Assembly: GCF_047425865.1 (NCBI RefSeq)
Contig: NZ_CP179735.1
DNA: 64,000 nt
DNA from: Macrococcoides equi
GTDB lineage: Bacteria; Bacillota; Bacilli; Staphylococcales; Staphylococcaceae
Direction: 5' to 3' (one strand)
The translations under genes and the position numbers were made by a program. A model generated the notes under the pieces. It saw only the letters and a program-made list of their open reading frames with translations, did not search any database and was not told the DNA's origin. Each line of letters starts with the position of its first letter. The first letter of the stretch is position 1. Below are positions 52,714-62,582 of this stretch, piece after piece.

Positions 52714-53481
52714 ATGTTAAAGATAGGACCATTAGAATTATCATCTCGTTTAATATTAGGTACAGGAAAATTTAAAGATGGAGAAACACAGAAACAAGCT
52801 GTGGAGATGAGTGAAACAAATGCATTAACTTTTGCTGTAAGACGTATGAGTCTATATGATAAGTCATTACCCAACCCATTAGAATCTGTAGATCTTGATA
52901 AGTACATCACCTTCCCTAATACAGCCGGAGCCAAAACAGCTGAAGAAGCAGTAAAAATTGCTGACATTGCACGTATTGCAGGTATGTGTGACATGATTAA
53001 AGTAGAAATTATCGGAGATGATACAACACTTTTACCTGATAGTATCGAAACATATAAAGCATGTGAAATTCTTTTAGAAAAAGGGTTTATCGTTTGTCCA
53101 TATATTCCATGTGACGTTGTACTTGCAAAAAAATTAGAAGCCCTTGGTTGTCATGCAATTATGCCACTTGGCGCACCTATCGGGACAGGTCTAGGTATTA
53201 ACGACCCCCTTAACTTAAAATATATTATCGATGCTGTTAACGTACCAGTCATCGTTGATGCAGGCATAGGTTCTCCTAAAGATGCAAGTTTTGCTATGGA
53301 ACTTGGGGCTGATGCCATCTTACTCAATACTGCTGTATCTAATGCACAAGATCCAGTAAAAATGGCTGAAGCTATGAAATATGCAGTAAAAGCAGGTCAA
53401 CTGGCATTTGAAGCAGGTCGTATCCCTAAAAAATATACTGCTCAGGCTTCAAGTCCAATGGAAGGTCTTGACTTTCTATGA
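52714..53481 (+). CDS. thiG: Thiazole synthase ThiG
   Basis: 255 residues, TIM barrel. LILGTGKFKDG at the N-terminus, the FAVRRMS stretch (family TVALRR), KVEIIGDD with the Schiff-base Lys candidate, MPLGAPIGTGLGI and VDAGIGSPKDASFAMELGADA. It builds the thiazole phosphate from deoxyxylulose phosphate, ThiS sulfur and the glycine imine. Starts one base after the thiS stop with GGAGG. Confidence 0.95.
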   Translation: MLKIGPLELSSRLILGTGKFKDGETQKQAVEMSETNALTFAVRRMSLYDKSLPNPLESVDLDKYITFPNTAGAKTAEEAVKIADIARIAGMCDMIKVEIIGDDTTLLPDSIETYKACEILLEKGFIVCPYIPCDVVLAKKLEALGCHAIMPLGAPIGTGLGINDPLNLKYIIDAVNVPVIVDAGIGSPKDASFAMELGADAILLNTAVSNAQDPVKMAEAMKYAVKAGQLAFEAGRIPKKYTAQASSPMEGLDFL

Positions 53482-54464
53482 GTGAACGATTTGACCGACA
53501 AATCAAATCACCCAATTTCAGTTCAACAGCACAAAATAAGTTAGCTCATAGCACCTTCCTCATTATTGGGGGCGGTGCACTTGGAAGCACTGTATGTGAA
53601 ATGTTAGCAAGAAGCGGCGCAGGACATCTCGTGATTTGTGACATGGATATTGTATCGATTAGCAATCTCCATCGCCAAAGTTTATTTGATGAACAGGATA
53701 GTGAAACATATCAATTAAAGGTCGACGCACTCGCTACACATATACAACGTATTAATCAAGACGTCAAAATAACTAAAATACCTTACGAAATTGGTGCACA
53801 TAATATAGAACAAATTATCGATAAATATCAGCCATTGTTACTTATTGATGGCACGGATAACTTTGAAACGCGCTACATGATTAACGATGCCTGTCATAAA
53901 CATCAATTGCCATGGGTCTATGGTGCTTGTCTTGGAGTGAGTGGTACAGTGTATGGTATACATAATAGTCCTTGCTTACGTTGTATTCTGCCTGAGGAAC
54001 CTTCTACCGGTCAGGATTGTTCACTCTCAGGAATTATGCCGTATACTGCACACATGGTGGCAAGCCTGCAAGTCGCAGAAGTAATGCACTTTATAAGTCA
54101 CGAGCGATTTTCCGGTAAACTGATGACTGTTGATTGTGATTTAATGAATTTTAAGAGCCGAAATATCGATTTACTTCGTAACCCATCGTGTTCAACATGT
54201 ATAAAAAATGACTATTCAAAACTTAAACAAAATACATCCTTCATGACGAAGATGTGTCACGGTAAGTATCAAACGCATGTGACACCTGAGTTATTTAACG
54301 CCGTAAATCATCATATAAAGCATCAAAATAATCACTTTAAATTACTATCTTTTCAAAATCGAAAAATCCATTTGCTGAGTAATGGTCGAATCATTATTTT
54401 TGACGTCAACTCATCTGAAGAAGCGACTAATGTCATTGACGCTTTAATTAAAACAACAGTATAA
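53478..54464 (+). CDS. thiF: ThiF-type adenylyltransferase for ThiS
   Basis: 328 residues. Nucleotide motif GGGALGSTVCEMLARSGAG, DGTDNFETRYMIND, zinc Cys pairs (CLRC, CSTC) and QDCSLSG with a Cys. It adenylylates ThiS. It overlaps thiG by 4 bp. A MoeB paralogue lies at 27110; context separates their roles, although cross-activity is possible. Confidence 0.92.
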   Translation: MSERFDRQIKSPNFSSTAQNKLAHSTFLIIGGGALGSTVCEMLARSGAGHLVICDMDIVSISNLHRQSLFDEQDSETYQLKVDALATHIQRINQDVKITKIPYEIGAHNIEQIIDKYQPLLLIDGTDNFETRYMINDACHKHQLPWVYGACLGVSGTVYGIHNSPCLRCILPEEPSTGQDCSLSGIMPYTAHMVASLQVAEVMHFISHERFSGKLMTVDCDLMNFKSRNIDLLRNPSCSTCIKNDYSKLKQNTSFMTKMCHGKYQTHVTPELFNAVNHHIKHQNNHFKLLSFQNRKIHLLSNGRIIIFDVNSSEEATNVIDALIKTTV

Positions 54465-54469
54465 CCTTT

Positions 54470-54502
54470 AAAAAGAAACATGTATTTTTTGTTTCTTTTT
54501 TG
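54470..54502 (+). terminator. Terminator of the thiamine operon
   Basis: AAAAAGAAACA, nine-base loop, TGTTTCTTTTT. The stem is AT-rich, but the T tract is clear. Confidence 0.75.
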
Positions 54503-54603
54503 TTGTATCTTTTTACCCTATTTGTTATATTGATATATGCTAATTCTAAAAATCAATACTATAAAAATTAAATTTTACTATATTAATATAAAGAAGGGTT
54601 TCT

Positions 54604-57285
54604 ATGAAAAATGCATTTCAATTGTTTTTACATGACTTAAAAAATATAAAAAGAACACCTAGTTTCATCATTTTACTGGTTGGTTTATCTATTCTTCCGT
54701 CTTTTTACGCATGGTTTAATTTAAAATCATCATGGGATCCATATTCAAATACAAAACATCTTCAGGTCGCTGTAATAAATGAGGACAGCGGTGCTAAATT
54801 AAAAGGAAAATCAATTAACGTAGGAAACGAACTTGTCAAAACTTTACGACATAACGATAAATTCAACTGGCAATTCACCGAAGACGTGGATGAAGCAGAT
54901 CATAAACTTCGTATGGGTGAATATTATGCAATTATCCATATCCCAAAGACCTTTTCACGTGATATGACAAGTATTTTCCACAAAAAACCGGAACGCGCGC
55001 ATATCGACTATAAAGTGAATCAAAAAATCAATGCCATTGCACCAAAGATGACAACTGCAGGCGCTACAGCTATCACCGAATCTTTAAGTGAAAAGTTTAT
55101 CGAAACTGCTACGAAAGCTCTATTACAGGAAAGTAATCGTGCAGGTATGAAGATTGAAAATCAGCTACCGCTTTATCATAAAATTGAAAATGCTGTATTT
55201 GAAGCTGAAAATGCATTACCTGATATTGAAAAGTTCAGAAAAGCGATGATTAAACTTGATAATCATCAAGGAGATATTTCAAAATATGCTGATGAATTTT
55301 ATGGTCTTAACCAGTATCGCGATAAATTAAATGGTGGTGCTAATAAATTAATAGCGGCAAATCAGCATGCAGCAGATATTAATGCACTAGGTCAGACTAT
55401 CGTTAAGCTGAATAATAATATGCCACGTATAGAAAATGCATTAGCCAAAGCAAATGCCATCGAACAAAAATTTCCGCAGATTAACAATGCAGTTGCAAAC
55501 GGACTTACTGCTACTGAAAAAGCTTTAGCTGTGTTAAATACATCTCAAAATGCGATGCCTAAAGTACATGATAAAATCAATACTGCTCAAAATATTAATG
55601 ATAAAGGAAAAGAAAAACTAAGCACTGTAGATATAAATCCAGCATACAACGCTCTGCAGGATGGTCTTGGGGCAATGAGTAACCTTACAACTGAACAAGC
55701 AAATACTACTTCGGATATGCTCAGTCAACTAAGTGAACTTGCGAATCAGTCGCCTGGTCCGTCAGAAATGCTGACTAAAAACTTAAAAATATATCAGGAT
55801 AATATTAATCAGTCTATGCGTTACCATAATGAACTGATTAAAGTTATGGATGAAGTTAATGACCTTGGGTTTGATACGTCTGCTATCTCAACTGAACTTA
55901 AAAACACAAATACGGCTCTAACGTCACTCAATCAATCACTGGATCAGGCAATTGCAAAGTCAAATGCGAAACAACCGGTCAATATTAATAAAGATGCTCT
56001 TAACGGGGCACAAAGTGCAATGCAAAATCTGAGTGATTTTGCCAGCTCTGATATGCAAAATATTTTTGAGAATGGACTATCTACTTTAAATGGAGATTTA
56101 GATACGATTGCTCAAAAATTAAATACAGCAAGCACATTTGCTGATAAAGTTGATAGTATTTTAAGTGAAGCAACACGTGTAACGACAGAAGCTAATCAGA
56201 CATTAACACAGGTCAATCAGCAATTACCTTCATTGGAACAGAGATTTTCTAAAATTAATAATACGGCTCAAACTTATTATCCGCAGTTTAGAACGAAAGT
56301 TGGTCAAGCAAGTAATTTTGTTCAAACACAATTACCTAGTGTATTATCTGATTTAAATCGATTAAGCAACTTTGCGCAAAACGATTTACCGGGTGTCATG
56401 AATAAGTATGACAAAACGGCTAATCTGCTTCAAAAGAATTTACCAGGAGCACAAAATGGTATACATGAGTTAGCGCAATTTTCACGCAATGAATTGCCTG
56501 GTATCGAAGAAGATATTACAAAAGCTGCGAATAAATTAAGAAAATTAAATGATAAAGATACTTTAAATAAACTAATTAAATTATTGCGTAATGATATGCA
56601 GGATGAATCTGATTACTTTGCAAAGCCTATCGTTTTAGATGAAACTCAAATATTCCCTATCCCTAACTATGGATCAGCAAGTGCACCTTTTTATACAGCA
56701 CTTGCACTTTGGGTAGGCGCATTATTATGCGGGAACTTACTTACAACTGAATTAAAAGATAAATCCATTAAAGATAAATTCAGTTTACGCGAACTTTATC
56801 TTGGACGCATGATTTTATTCTTACTCATCAGTATCGCTCAGGCTATCATTGTTGTACTTGGAAATCTATTCATTCTGGATGCTTATGCTAAACATCCCGT
56901 ATTAAATGTCATCTTTGCGATAGTCGTTGGTTTAGCATTTACTGTTATCGTATATACTTTAGTAAGTTTACTTGGTAACATCGGTAAAGCACTGGCAATC
57001 ATTATCATGGTATTACAAATTGCAGGAGGCGGTGGAACATTCCCTATCCAAGTTACCCCATTATTCTTCCAGCGTATTCATCCATTCCTGCCATTTACTT
57101 ATGCAGTGGATTTACTACGTGAAGCCGTTGGGGGTATAACGCCTGAACTTGTATGGTCGAAATTCCTTATTTTATACTTAATTACCGGCATCATTTTTGC
57201 ATTCGGCCTTATTATGAAACCAAGATTTGAACCGATAAAGAAAGGATTCTATGCCCGTAGTCAGGCAAGTAACCTGGTAGAATAA
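54604..57285 (+). CDS. Large YhgE/Pip domain membrane protein
   Basis: 893 residues: one N-terminal membrane segment, a YhgE/Pip N-domain (VAVINEDSGAKLKGKSINVGN, YYAIIHIPKTFSRDMTSI), about 450 residues of helical, coiled-coil-like repeats, and a C-terminal block of about six membrane segments (ABC-2-like, ALALWVGALLCGNLL, IIIMVLQIAGGGGTFPIQ, FLPFTYAVDLLREAVGG). Relatives include phage infection protein Pip and EsaA-like secretion components. It stands alone; GAAGGG lies before the ATG. It is a larger relative of the gene at 13496. Confidence 0.85.
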   Translation: MKNAFQLFLHDLKNIKRTPSFIILLVGLSILPSFYAWFNLKSSWDPYSNTKHLQVAVINEDSGAKLKGKSINVGNELVKTLRHNDKFNWQFTEDVDEADHKLRMGEYYAIIHIPKTFSRDMTSIFHKKPERAHIDYKVNQKINAIAPKMTTAGATAITESLSEKFIETATKALLQESNRAGMKIENQLPLYHKIENAVFEAENALPDIEKFRKAMIKLDNHQGDISKYADEFYGLNQYRDKLNGGANKLIAANQHAADINALGQTIVKLNNNMPRIENALAKANAIEQKFPQINNAVANGLTATEKALAVLNTSQNAMPKVHDKINTAQNINDKGKEKLSTVDINPAYNALQDGLGAMSNLTTEQANTTSDMLSQLSELANQSPGPSEMLTKNLKIYQDNINQSMRYHNELIKVMDEVNDLGFDTSAISTELKNTNTALTSLNQSLDQAIAKSNAKQPVNINKDALNGAQSAMQNLSDFASSDMQNIFENGLSTLNGDLDTIAQKLNTASTFADKVDSILSEATRVTTEANQTLTQVNQQLPSLEQRFSKINNTAQTYYPQFRTKVGQASNFVQTQLPSVLSDLNRLSNFAQNDLPGVMNKYDKTANLLQKNLPGAQNGIHELAQFSRNELPGIEEDITKAANKLRKLNDKDTLNKLIKLLRNDMQDESDYFAKPIVLDETQIFPIPNYGSASAPFYTALALWVGALLCGNLLTTELKDKSIKDKFSLRELYLGRMILFLLISIAQAIIVVLGNLFILDAYAKHPVLNVIFAIVVGLAFTVIVYTLVSLLGNIGKALAIIIMVLQIAGGGGTFPIQVTPLFFQRIHPFLPFTYAVDLLREAVGGITPELVWSKFLILYLITGIIFAFGLIMKPRFEPIKKGFYARSQASNLVE

Positions 57286-57345
57286 AGCTTATCATTATAA
57301 AATATTATTGATATAATAGCGATATATTATTAAAGGAGCTTTATC

Positions 57346-58179
57346 ATGAACTATCAGGAAAACTTTTTATTCAAAACTTTTATTACCATTATAGGATCTT
57401 TCCTTATCGCCTTTGCTTTCAATGTCTTTTTACTGTCAAATGATGTATTAAGTAGCGGTATCGGTGGATTAGCATTATTATTTAATAAACTACTACACAT
57501 CGATGCCGGACTACTGAATCTTTTATTCAACTTACCGCTACTCATATTAGGCTTCATGAAATTAAAGAAATCTGTCATGTATAATACAGTACTCAGTGTT
57601 GCAGTCGTTTCATTCTTCCTGACAATTATCCCAACGAAAAGCATTGCAAATGAACTGTTTGTTAATGTGATATTTGGTGGCGTTATTGTAGGGATTGGAG
57701 TTGGATTGATTTTAAAATATTCCGGAACTACTGGTGGGATGGATATTGTTGCGATGATTATCAGCCAAAACAGCAATATTTCTATCGGTTTAGTCATGAC
57801 TATCTTAAACGGGATAATCGTGTTGTGTTCTGGTTTTTTATTCAACTGGAACTTAGCATTAATGACACTCTTATCTATCTATATTACCGGGAAGACCGTT
57901 GATACAATCTTTACTTCGAATATGAAACTAACCGTAAATATTATTACTTCAAACTACCCAGCTGTAAGAGAAGGATTAATAAAAGAGATTCATCGCGGCA
58001 TTACTGTCACAGATGTCTATGGTGGTTATTCAAATGATCAGAAACATATGATTACAATGGTACTTACGCGCTATGAATTACCAAATGTCATTCGTATAGC
58101 AAAAGCCAATGATGAAAATTGTTTTATCAATGTCTATGAAACGACAGAAGTACACGGTAATTTTGCCAGAAATAATTAA
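57346..58179 (+). CDS. YitT family membrane protein (DUF2179), second copy
   Basis: 277 residues, with six membrane segments and a DUF2179 tail (RGITVTDVYGGYSN, NVYETTEVHGNF). Compared with the copy at 5282 it keeps the same layout but diverges widely, so it is an old paralogue. AAAGGAG lies before the ATG. Function unknown. Confidence 0.85.
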   Translation: MNYQENFLFKTFITIIGSFLIAFAFNVFLLSNDVLSSGIGGLALLFNKLLHIDAGLLNLLFNLPLLILGFMKLKKSVMYNTVLSVAVVSFFLTIIPTKSIANELFVNVIFGGVIVGIGVGLILKYSGTTGGMDIVAMIISQNSNISIGLVMTILNGIIVLCSGFLFNWNLALMTLLSIYITGKTVDTIFTSNMKLTVNIITSNYPAVREGLIKEIHRGITVTDVYGGYSNDQKHMITMVLTRYELPNVIRIAKANDENCFINVYETTEVHGNFARNN

Positions 58180-58230
58180 AAATAAGCTATTCTTCTTAAG
58201 AAACAGCGGAATAGAAATTGCCCCTACGAC

Positions 58231-58287
58231 AAAAACCGAAGATACTTATAAATCAAAAGCGATTTATAAGTATGTTCGGTTTTTGTT
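58231..58287. terminator. Long bidirectional terminator
   Basis: Arms of 24 bases with one mismatch (58231-58254 and 58261-58284), six-base loop, A tract and T tract at the feet. Confidence 0.92.
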
Positions 58288-58307
58288 TATGATAAAACAC
58301 TTCTGTC

Positions 58308-59216
58308 TCAGTCTCTTCGTTCATCTATTAGCGTTTTAAAAAATGTCATTTCATCCAGTGTGCACTGTTTTGCATGCGGTCTTCTAACATCCATCTGAAA
58401 ATTATGCTGGGCAAAAAAATCACCTTGTCCATATTCTCTGTAAATGACTGGTACATTATTTTTTCTTAAGTTTAATACAATATCAGGTGCTTTCCCTACT
58501 AACATATCATTTATACTACTGGCTACAAAAGTCTGAGGAAAGTAACCATTGATATATTGTTCAAAATTTATTTCCGCGTGTTTCTCATGAAAATCTTTTC
58601 CGATATAATCTTCCATTAAACCACGCACCATAAAACGTATAAAAGACTTTTTCTCAGCGATTGCAATATCTATCGCATTAAAGAAGCCACAATTAATTGC
58701 AATACCTGACACAGTCACTACCGGAAGCTCCATATTAAATCTTCTGGCATAATCAGTGTTGGTTAGCATCGTTACATATTGAGCCATAATTTGAGCGCCT
58801 GCAGAGTCACCGATCATAAATAGTTGATGTATATCTAAATGATATAATGCATAATTCTTTTTCAGCCACTGCACGCATTCATTCAATTGCACTAGTGGTG
58901 TCGGATATTTCATTTGAGGTGCGAGATCATAGTCATAACTAATGACTGCAAATCCGTGTGCAGCTAGTGTCATACAATAGACGTCATATGTTTCTTTACT
59001 CGAATATACATAGCCACCCCCGTGGACATTCACAATTACAGGATAAGTATCCTGTTTTTTATCTGGATAATAAATGTTTAAGGTATTATTTTGTGTTCGA
59101 GTACTATAAGCTATATTTCTAGCGATACGGATGTTTTCAGGTGCCTGATTAAAAATATCTTTATAACAGTCCAGTGTCTTAATCATCGTATTAAATAATC
59201 TTGCTTGTATACTCAA
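58308..59216 (-). CDS. Alpha/beta hydrolase (esterase/lipase, HSL-like)
   Basis: 302 residues. NVHGGGYVYSS gives the oxyanion hole (HGGG), IGDSAGAQ the nucleophile Ser, SINDMLVG the acid candidate and AQHNFQ the His. This is the hormone-sensitive-lipase-type esterase group. TTG 59216 lies 9 nt behind GGAG. It follows mnhG after 14 bp on the same strand, so it may be read with the antiporter operon. Substrate unknown. Confidence 0.82.
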   Translation of the reverse strand: MSIQARLFNTMIKTLDCYKDIFNQAPENIRIARNIAYSTRTQNNTLNIYYPDKKQDTYPVIVNVHGGGYVYSSKETYDVYCMTLAAHGFAVISYDYDLAPQMKYPTPLVQLNECVQWLKKNYALYHLDIHQLFMIGDSAGAQIMAQYVTMLTNTDYARRFNMELPVVTVSGIAINCGFFNAIDIAIAEKKSFIRFMVRGLMEDYIGKDFHEKHAEINFEQYINGYFPQTFVASSINDMLVGKAPDIVLNLRKNNVPVIYREYGQGDFFAQHNFQMDVRRPHAKQCTLDEMTFFKTLIDERRD

Positions 59217-59230
59217 AATGAGTCACTCCA

Positions 59231-59635
59231 TTATTGTGTTTTTGATTTCACCTTATCTTTAGCATGTTTTTTTTGAGTAGGCAGAATGTCATTAAGATGT
59301 TTTCCTTTAGAACCTTTAACATTCATTTCTACACCACTATTGTAAGCTGCTCTTGTAATCAGATGTCCCGCAACAGGACTAGTTAAATACAAGAAAAAGA
59401 TACCCAGTAATAATCTAAAACTAACATAACCATCATTAACAATAAAGTAAATGAATACGCCAATTAATGTTAACAGCACAGCGAGTGTAGAACTTTTTGT
59501 AGCTGCATGACTTCTCGTATAAACATCCTTAAATATTGCAATACCTAGGGCACTGATTAAGGCCATTATGCTTCCCGCAAATATAATGATTGCGAGTATT
59601 ATATTGATACTATCGTTTACGTTCAAATATAACAC
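59231..59635 (-). CDS. mnhG: Na+/H+ antiporter subunit MnhG (MrpG)
   Basis: 134 residues with three membrane segments (KDVYTRSHAATKSSTLAVLL signature) and a basic C-terminal tail of about 40 residues, as in the second (Mnh2-type) set of staphylococci. Last subunit of the antiporter; overlaps mnhF by 26 bp. Confidence 0.9.
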   Translation of the reverse strand: MLYLNVNDSINIILAIIIFAGSIMALISALGIAIFKDVYTRSHAATKSSTLAVLLTLIGVFIYFIVNDGYVSFRLLLGIFFLYLTSPVAGHLITRAAYNSGVEMNVKGSKGKHLNDILPTQKKHAKDKVKSKTQ

Positions 59636-59888
59636 CTCGTTCGATAAACCTTGATGTCGCTATCGTAGAGATAAAAGAAAGTACACCAATGATTAAAATC
59701 GCCTCTAAAAATAGCGTTGTATCCATTATTAAACACAATATACTGACACTTGACATAATCATCGCACTAATACTATCAAAAGCAACAATTCTATCCGGTA
59801 ATGAAGGACCTACTATTACACGGTACATTACAATCAAAATTGAAATACCATATATTATAAGTGCTGTCTGAATCAATATCATACTCAA
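59610..59888 (-). CDS. mnhF: Na+/H+ antiporter subunit MnhF (MrpF)
   Basis: 92 residues and three membrane segments, with RVIVGPSLPDRIVAFDSISA typical of the family. The TTG start overlaps the mnhE stop and has GGAGG 10 nt upstream; ATG 59882 is possible. Confidence 0.9.
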   Translation of the reverse strand: MSMILIQTALIIYGISILIVMYRVIVGPSLPDRIVAFDSISAMIMSSVSILCLIMDTTLFLEAILIIGVLSFISTIATSRFIERGVIFERKR

Positions 59889-60355
59889 GTTTCACCAACC
59901 TCCTTAATCACACGTTCATAACGTTTGATTGATTTTAATAACTTTAAATTTTCTGATGGCGTTGCATGTAAGGTGTGAATAAATAATTTTTTATTATCAT
60001 GAGACAGCCTTAATACGACCGAACCAGGTGTCAGTATGATGAGCATCATCAATGTCGTAACTTCCCAGTTCTTTTTCATTGCTGTTGTGTATGTGACGAC
60101 ACCAGGTGCAATTTTATGCGGAATAAACAATATATGATACATCGTTGATAAACTAGAACTAATTAATTCATAGTTAAATATAAGAATTAACTTAGCTAGT
60201 ATAATAACTTTCCACAAATAAAATTGATGCCCGAAAAAACGATGAATGATATAAAGTATTACAATACCAATCAAATATCCTTTAACAAAAGTAGAAAAAT
60301 AGATTTTATCTTCATCCACCATCAATACCCAAATCATCGCTATAAATAAATTCAA
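59885..60355 (-). CDS. mnhE: Na+/H+ antiporter subunit MnhE (MrpE)
   Basis: 156 residues from TTG 60355, two membrane segments and a C-terminal soluble part with LTPGSVVLRLSHDNKKLFIH. The best ribosome binding site (GGGGGG, 60384-60379) is 23 nt from this TTG but 8 nt from ATA 60370, which would add the IAQIV residues seen in staphylococcal MnhE2 (QIVLN). The true start is therefore open. Confidence 0.88.
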   Translation of the reverse strand: MNLFIAMIWVLMVDEDKIYFSTFVKGYLIGIVILYIIHRFFGHQFYLWKVIILAKLILIFNYELISSSLSTMYHILFIPHKIAPGVVTYTTAMKKNWEVTTLMMLIILTPGSVVLRLSHDNKKLFIHTLHATPSENLKLLKSIKRYERVIKEVGET

Positions 60356-60374
60356 TACAATCTGTGCTATCTTA

Positions 60375-61841
60375 TTAACCCCCCATCATCTCATGCTTAA
60401 TATATTGTTCATCAGTAATATTTGAAAGATATTGATTAATATCTGAAGCAAATATAGATATTAATATCGTCATACATAATACTAATATTAATGTGATTAA
60501 TTTTTTGTTGTATGGCTGATTTAATTCAAATGTCTGATCAGTAGAAAAGAATTCATGATTTGTGTTTTTCGAGCCAAAAAATATTGCAATAAATAATCGC
60601 ATCATCGCAAACATACCCACAAACGTACCTAGTACAACAACTATTGCATAGCCGATTGGGTGTGTATCAATCCCTGCCTCAAGCAGTAATAATTTCCCGG
60701 GAAATCCGCCAGTGAAAGGCATTCCCCCAATGGCAAACGCTAAAAACAACACAACCATTGCAGTAAGCTTGGCATTGTGAAACAGACCATGTTTTTTATT
60801 TAAATCAATAATACCAAAACGCTTAATGATGAGTCCTGCAATCAAAAATAGACACGCCTTAACTAACATATCGTTCAATGTGTACATTACTGCTCCATTG
60901 ATACCGTTTTGCGTAAAGGTTGAGATACCATAATATATTATCCCGATTGATAAAATGATCTGGTAACAAAACATTAACTTAATATCTTTATATTTGATGA
61001 CGCCAAGCATTCCAACAATAATAGTAGCTGTCGCCATATACAAAATGATTGGTGACAGCATCTCCTGATAAGGAACAAAGATGACCGTCATTGTTCTGAT
61101 CATGGCATATACACCAACTTTAGTTAACAACGCGGCAAACACTGCTCCTAGTTCATATGAAAGGACACTATAAGATCTTGGCAACCAGATGAACACAAGC
61201 AATGCAGACTTTAAACTAAACACAACTACAAATAGCAATACAATAATCGCATGCTCCTGTACAAATCCAGCTTCCTGCATACGCATACCAAGATGTGCAT
61301 AGTATAAAGTGCCATATACACGGTACAATATTCCTATTCCAATCAAAAATACCCATGAACCGATTAAATTCAATACCACATAAGTAATACTTGCTTTAAA
61401 TTGATATTTCTTTTTTCCAAGCACAATGAGAATAAATGAAGCAAGTAGCATCACTTCAAACATAACGAATAAATTAAAAATATCTGCTGTCAGAAATGAA
61501 CCATTTACCCCAGCTAATATGAATAAGATAAAGGGTACTGTTAAGTCTCTTAACTGATTAATATAGTGAAAATAAAGCACAACAATTACCACTATTGTAC
61601 TTACAATCACAAATAACAAACTCATTACATCTCCGTATAGCTGAATGCCATACGGTGCGGTGTAACCTCCAAGACTTAATATAATAGGAGATTTAACTGA
61701 GTAAATTGCAAGGACAACAGATGAAATTAAACTCACTAACAGAGCTACTATTGCAATCACATATATTCTTTTTTTCTTTAAGTAAGTGAAAACACCTAAT
61801 AAGATAGGTATCAATAATGGTGCAATTAACAAATTACTCAT
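60375..61841 (-). CDS. mnhD: Na+/H+ antiporter subunit MnhD (MrpD)
   Basis: 488 residues and about 14 membrane segments, homologous to proton-pumping subunits of complex I (NuoM/N). A conserved Glu occurs in FVMFEVMLLASF and a Lys in VVFSLKSALLVFIWLPRSY. It is an ion-translocating core with MnhA. It overlaps the mnhC end by 8 bp. Confidence 0.94.
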   Translation of the reverse strand: MSNLLIAPLLIPILLGVFTYLKKKRIYVIAIVALLVSLISSVVLAIYSVKSPIILSLGGYTAPYGIQLYGDVMSLLFVIVSTIVVIVVLYFHYINQLRDLTVPFILFILAGVNGSFLTADIFNLFVMFEVMLLASFILIVLGKKKYQFKASITYVVLNLIGSWVFLIGIGILYRVYGTLYYAHLGMRMQEAGFVQEHAIIVLLFVVVFSLKSALLVFIWLPRSYSVLSYELGAVFAALLTKVGVYAMIRTMTVIFVPYQEMLSPIILYMATATIIVGMLGVIKYKDIKLMFCYQIILSIGIIYYGISTFTQNGINGAVMYTLNDMLVKACLFLIAGLIIKRFGIIDLNKKHGLFHNAKLTAMVVLFLAFAIGGMPFTGGFPGKLLLLEAGIDTHPIGYAIVVVLGTFVGMFAMMRLFIAIFFGSKNTNHEFFSTDQTFELNQPYNKKLITLILVLCMTILISIFASDINQYLSNITDEQYIKHEMMGG

Positions 61842-62160
61842 CTATACCTCCTAAACTATCGACTTGGTTATCTTTATTCATTTGATAATTCTTATATACT
61901 AAAACTAAAAGTAATGCTGTCGTCGCAAAACTAATTACGATGGCTGTTAATATGAGTGCCTGTGGTAAGGCATCGACGTCAGGTAACTTCTTATCCACAA
62001 AAGGTAGATCATTACCGGTATATGACATAGAAATTAAATATAAGTGTGCTGCATGACTCAGAATACTTGTTCCAAGCACCACACGGATTAAATTCTTAGA
62101 AAGCACTAAGTTAACACCCACGTATACTAAAATGGTCGTAATAATTGTAATTAATGTCAT
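61834..62160 (-). CDS. mnhC: Na+/H+ antiporter subunit MnhC (MrpC)
   Basis: 108 residues and three membrane segments, NuoK-like (VLGTSILSHAAHLYLI, DALPQALILTAIVISFATTA). It overlaps mnhB by 4 bp and mnhD by 8 bp. Confidence 0.93.
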   Translation of the reverse strand: MTLITIITTILVYVGVNLVLSKNLIRVVLGTSILSHAAHLYLISMSYTGNDLPFVDKKLPDVDALPQALILTAIVISFATTALLLVLVYKNYQMNKDNQVDSLGGIDE

Positions 62161-62582
62161 TTATAATCACCACTAATCGAAAGTAATATCGTCATTACTA
62201 CACCTACAACCGTGAGTAATATGCCAAATTCAAATAACGTAACACTGGATAAATGCAATTCATTCAAAATAGGTAAATGAATATAAATATCCTCATGCTT
62301 CAAAAATGCGTGTCCGAAGAATACCGGAATAACCATCACAGATAAGGAAATAATGATGCCTATCGCAATCAATTTATGAAATTCAAACGGCAGCAATTTA
62401 CGAATATGTGCTGCATCAAACGTCAGGAACATTAATATAAAAGCGGAACTAAACACGAGTCCCCCTATAAATCCTCCACCGGGTGCATTATGGCCGTTGA
62501 AAAAAATATAAAAGCCAAATGTTAAGATGATGACAATAACGATCTTAGAAATAGACTCTAATAATAAATCATTTTCCTTCAT
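62157..62582 (-). CDS. mnhB: Na+/H+ antiporter subunit MnhB (MrpB)
   Basis: 141 residues and four membrane segments, with the family's NGHNAPGGGFIGGLVFSSAF. AAAGGAG lies before the ATG, which sits inside the mnhA end (14-bp overlap). Confidence 0.93.
   Translation of the reverse strand: MKENDLLLESISKIVIVIILTFGFYIFFNGHNAPGGGFIGGLVFSSAFILMFLTFDAAHIRKLLPFEFHKLIAIGIIISLSVMVIPVFFGHAFLKHEDIYIHLPILNELHLSSVTLFEFGILLTVVGVVMTILLSISGDYK

Noticed and set aside
53478..54464. Second moeB
   Set aside because: The gene overlaps thiG and lies in a TPP-riboswitch operon, so ThiF is the better call.
57354..57845. 163-residue minus-strand frame inside the second YitT gene
   Set aside because: Antisense shadow of a supported gene with a strong ribosome site on the plus strand.
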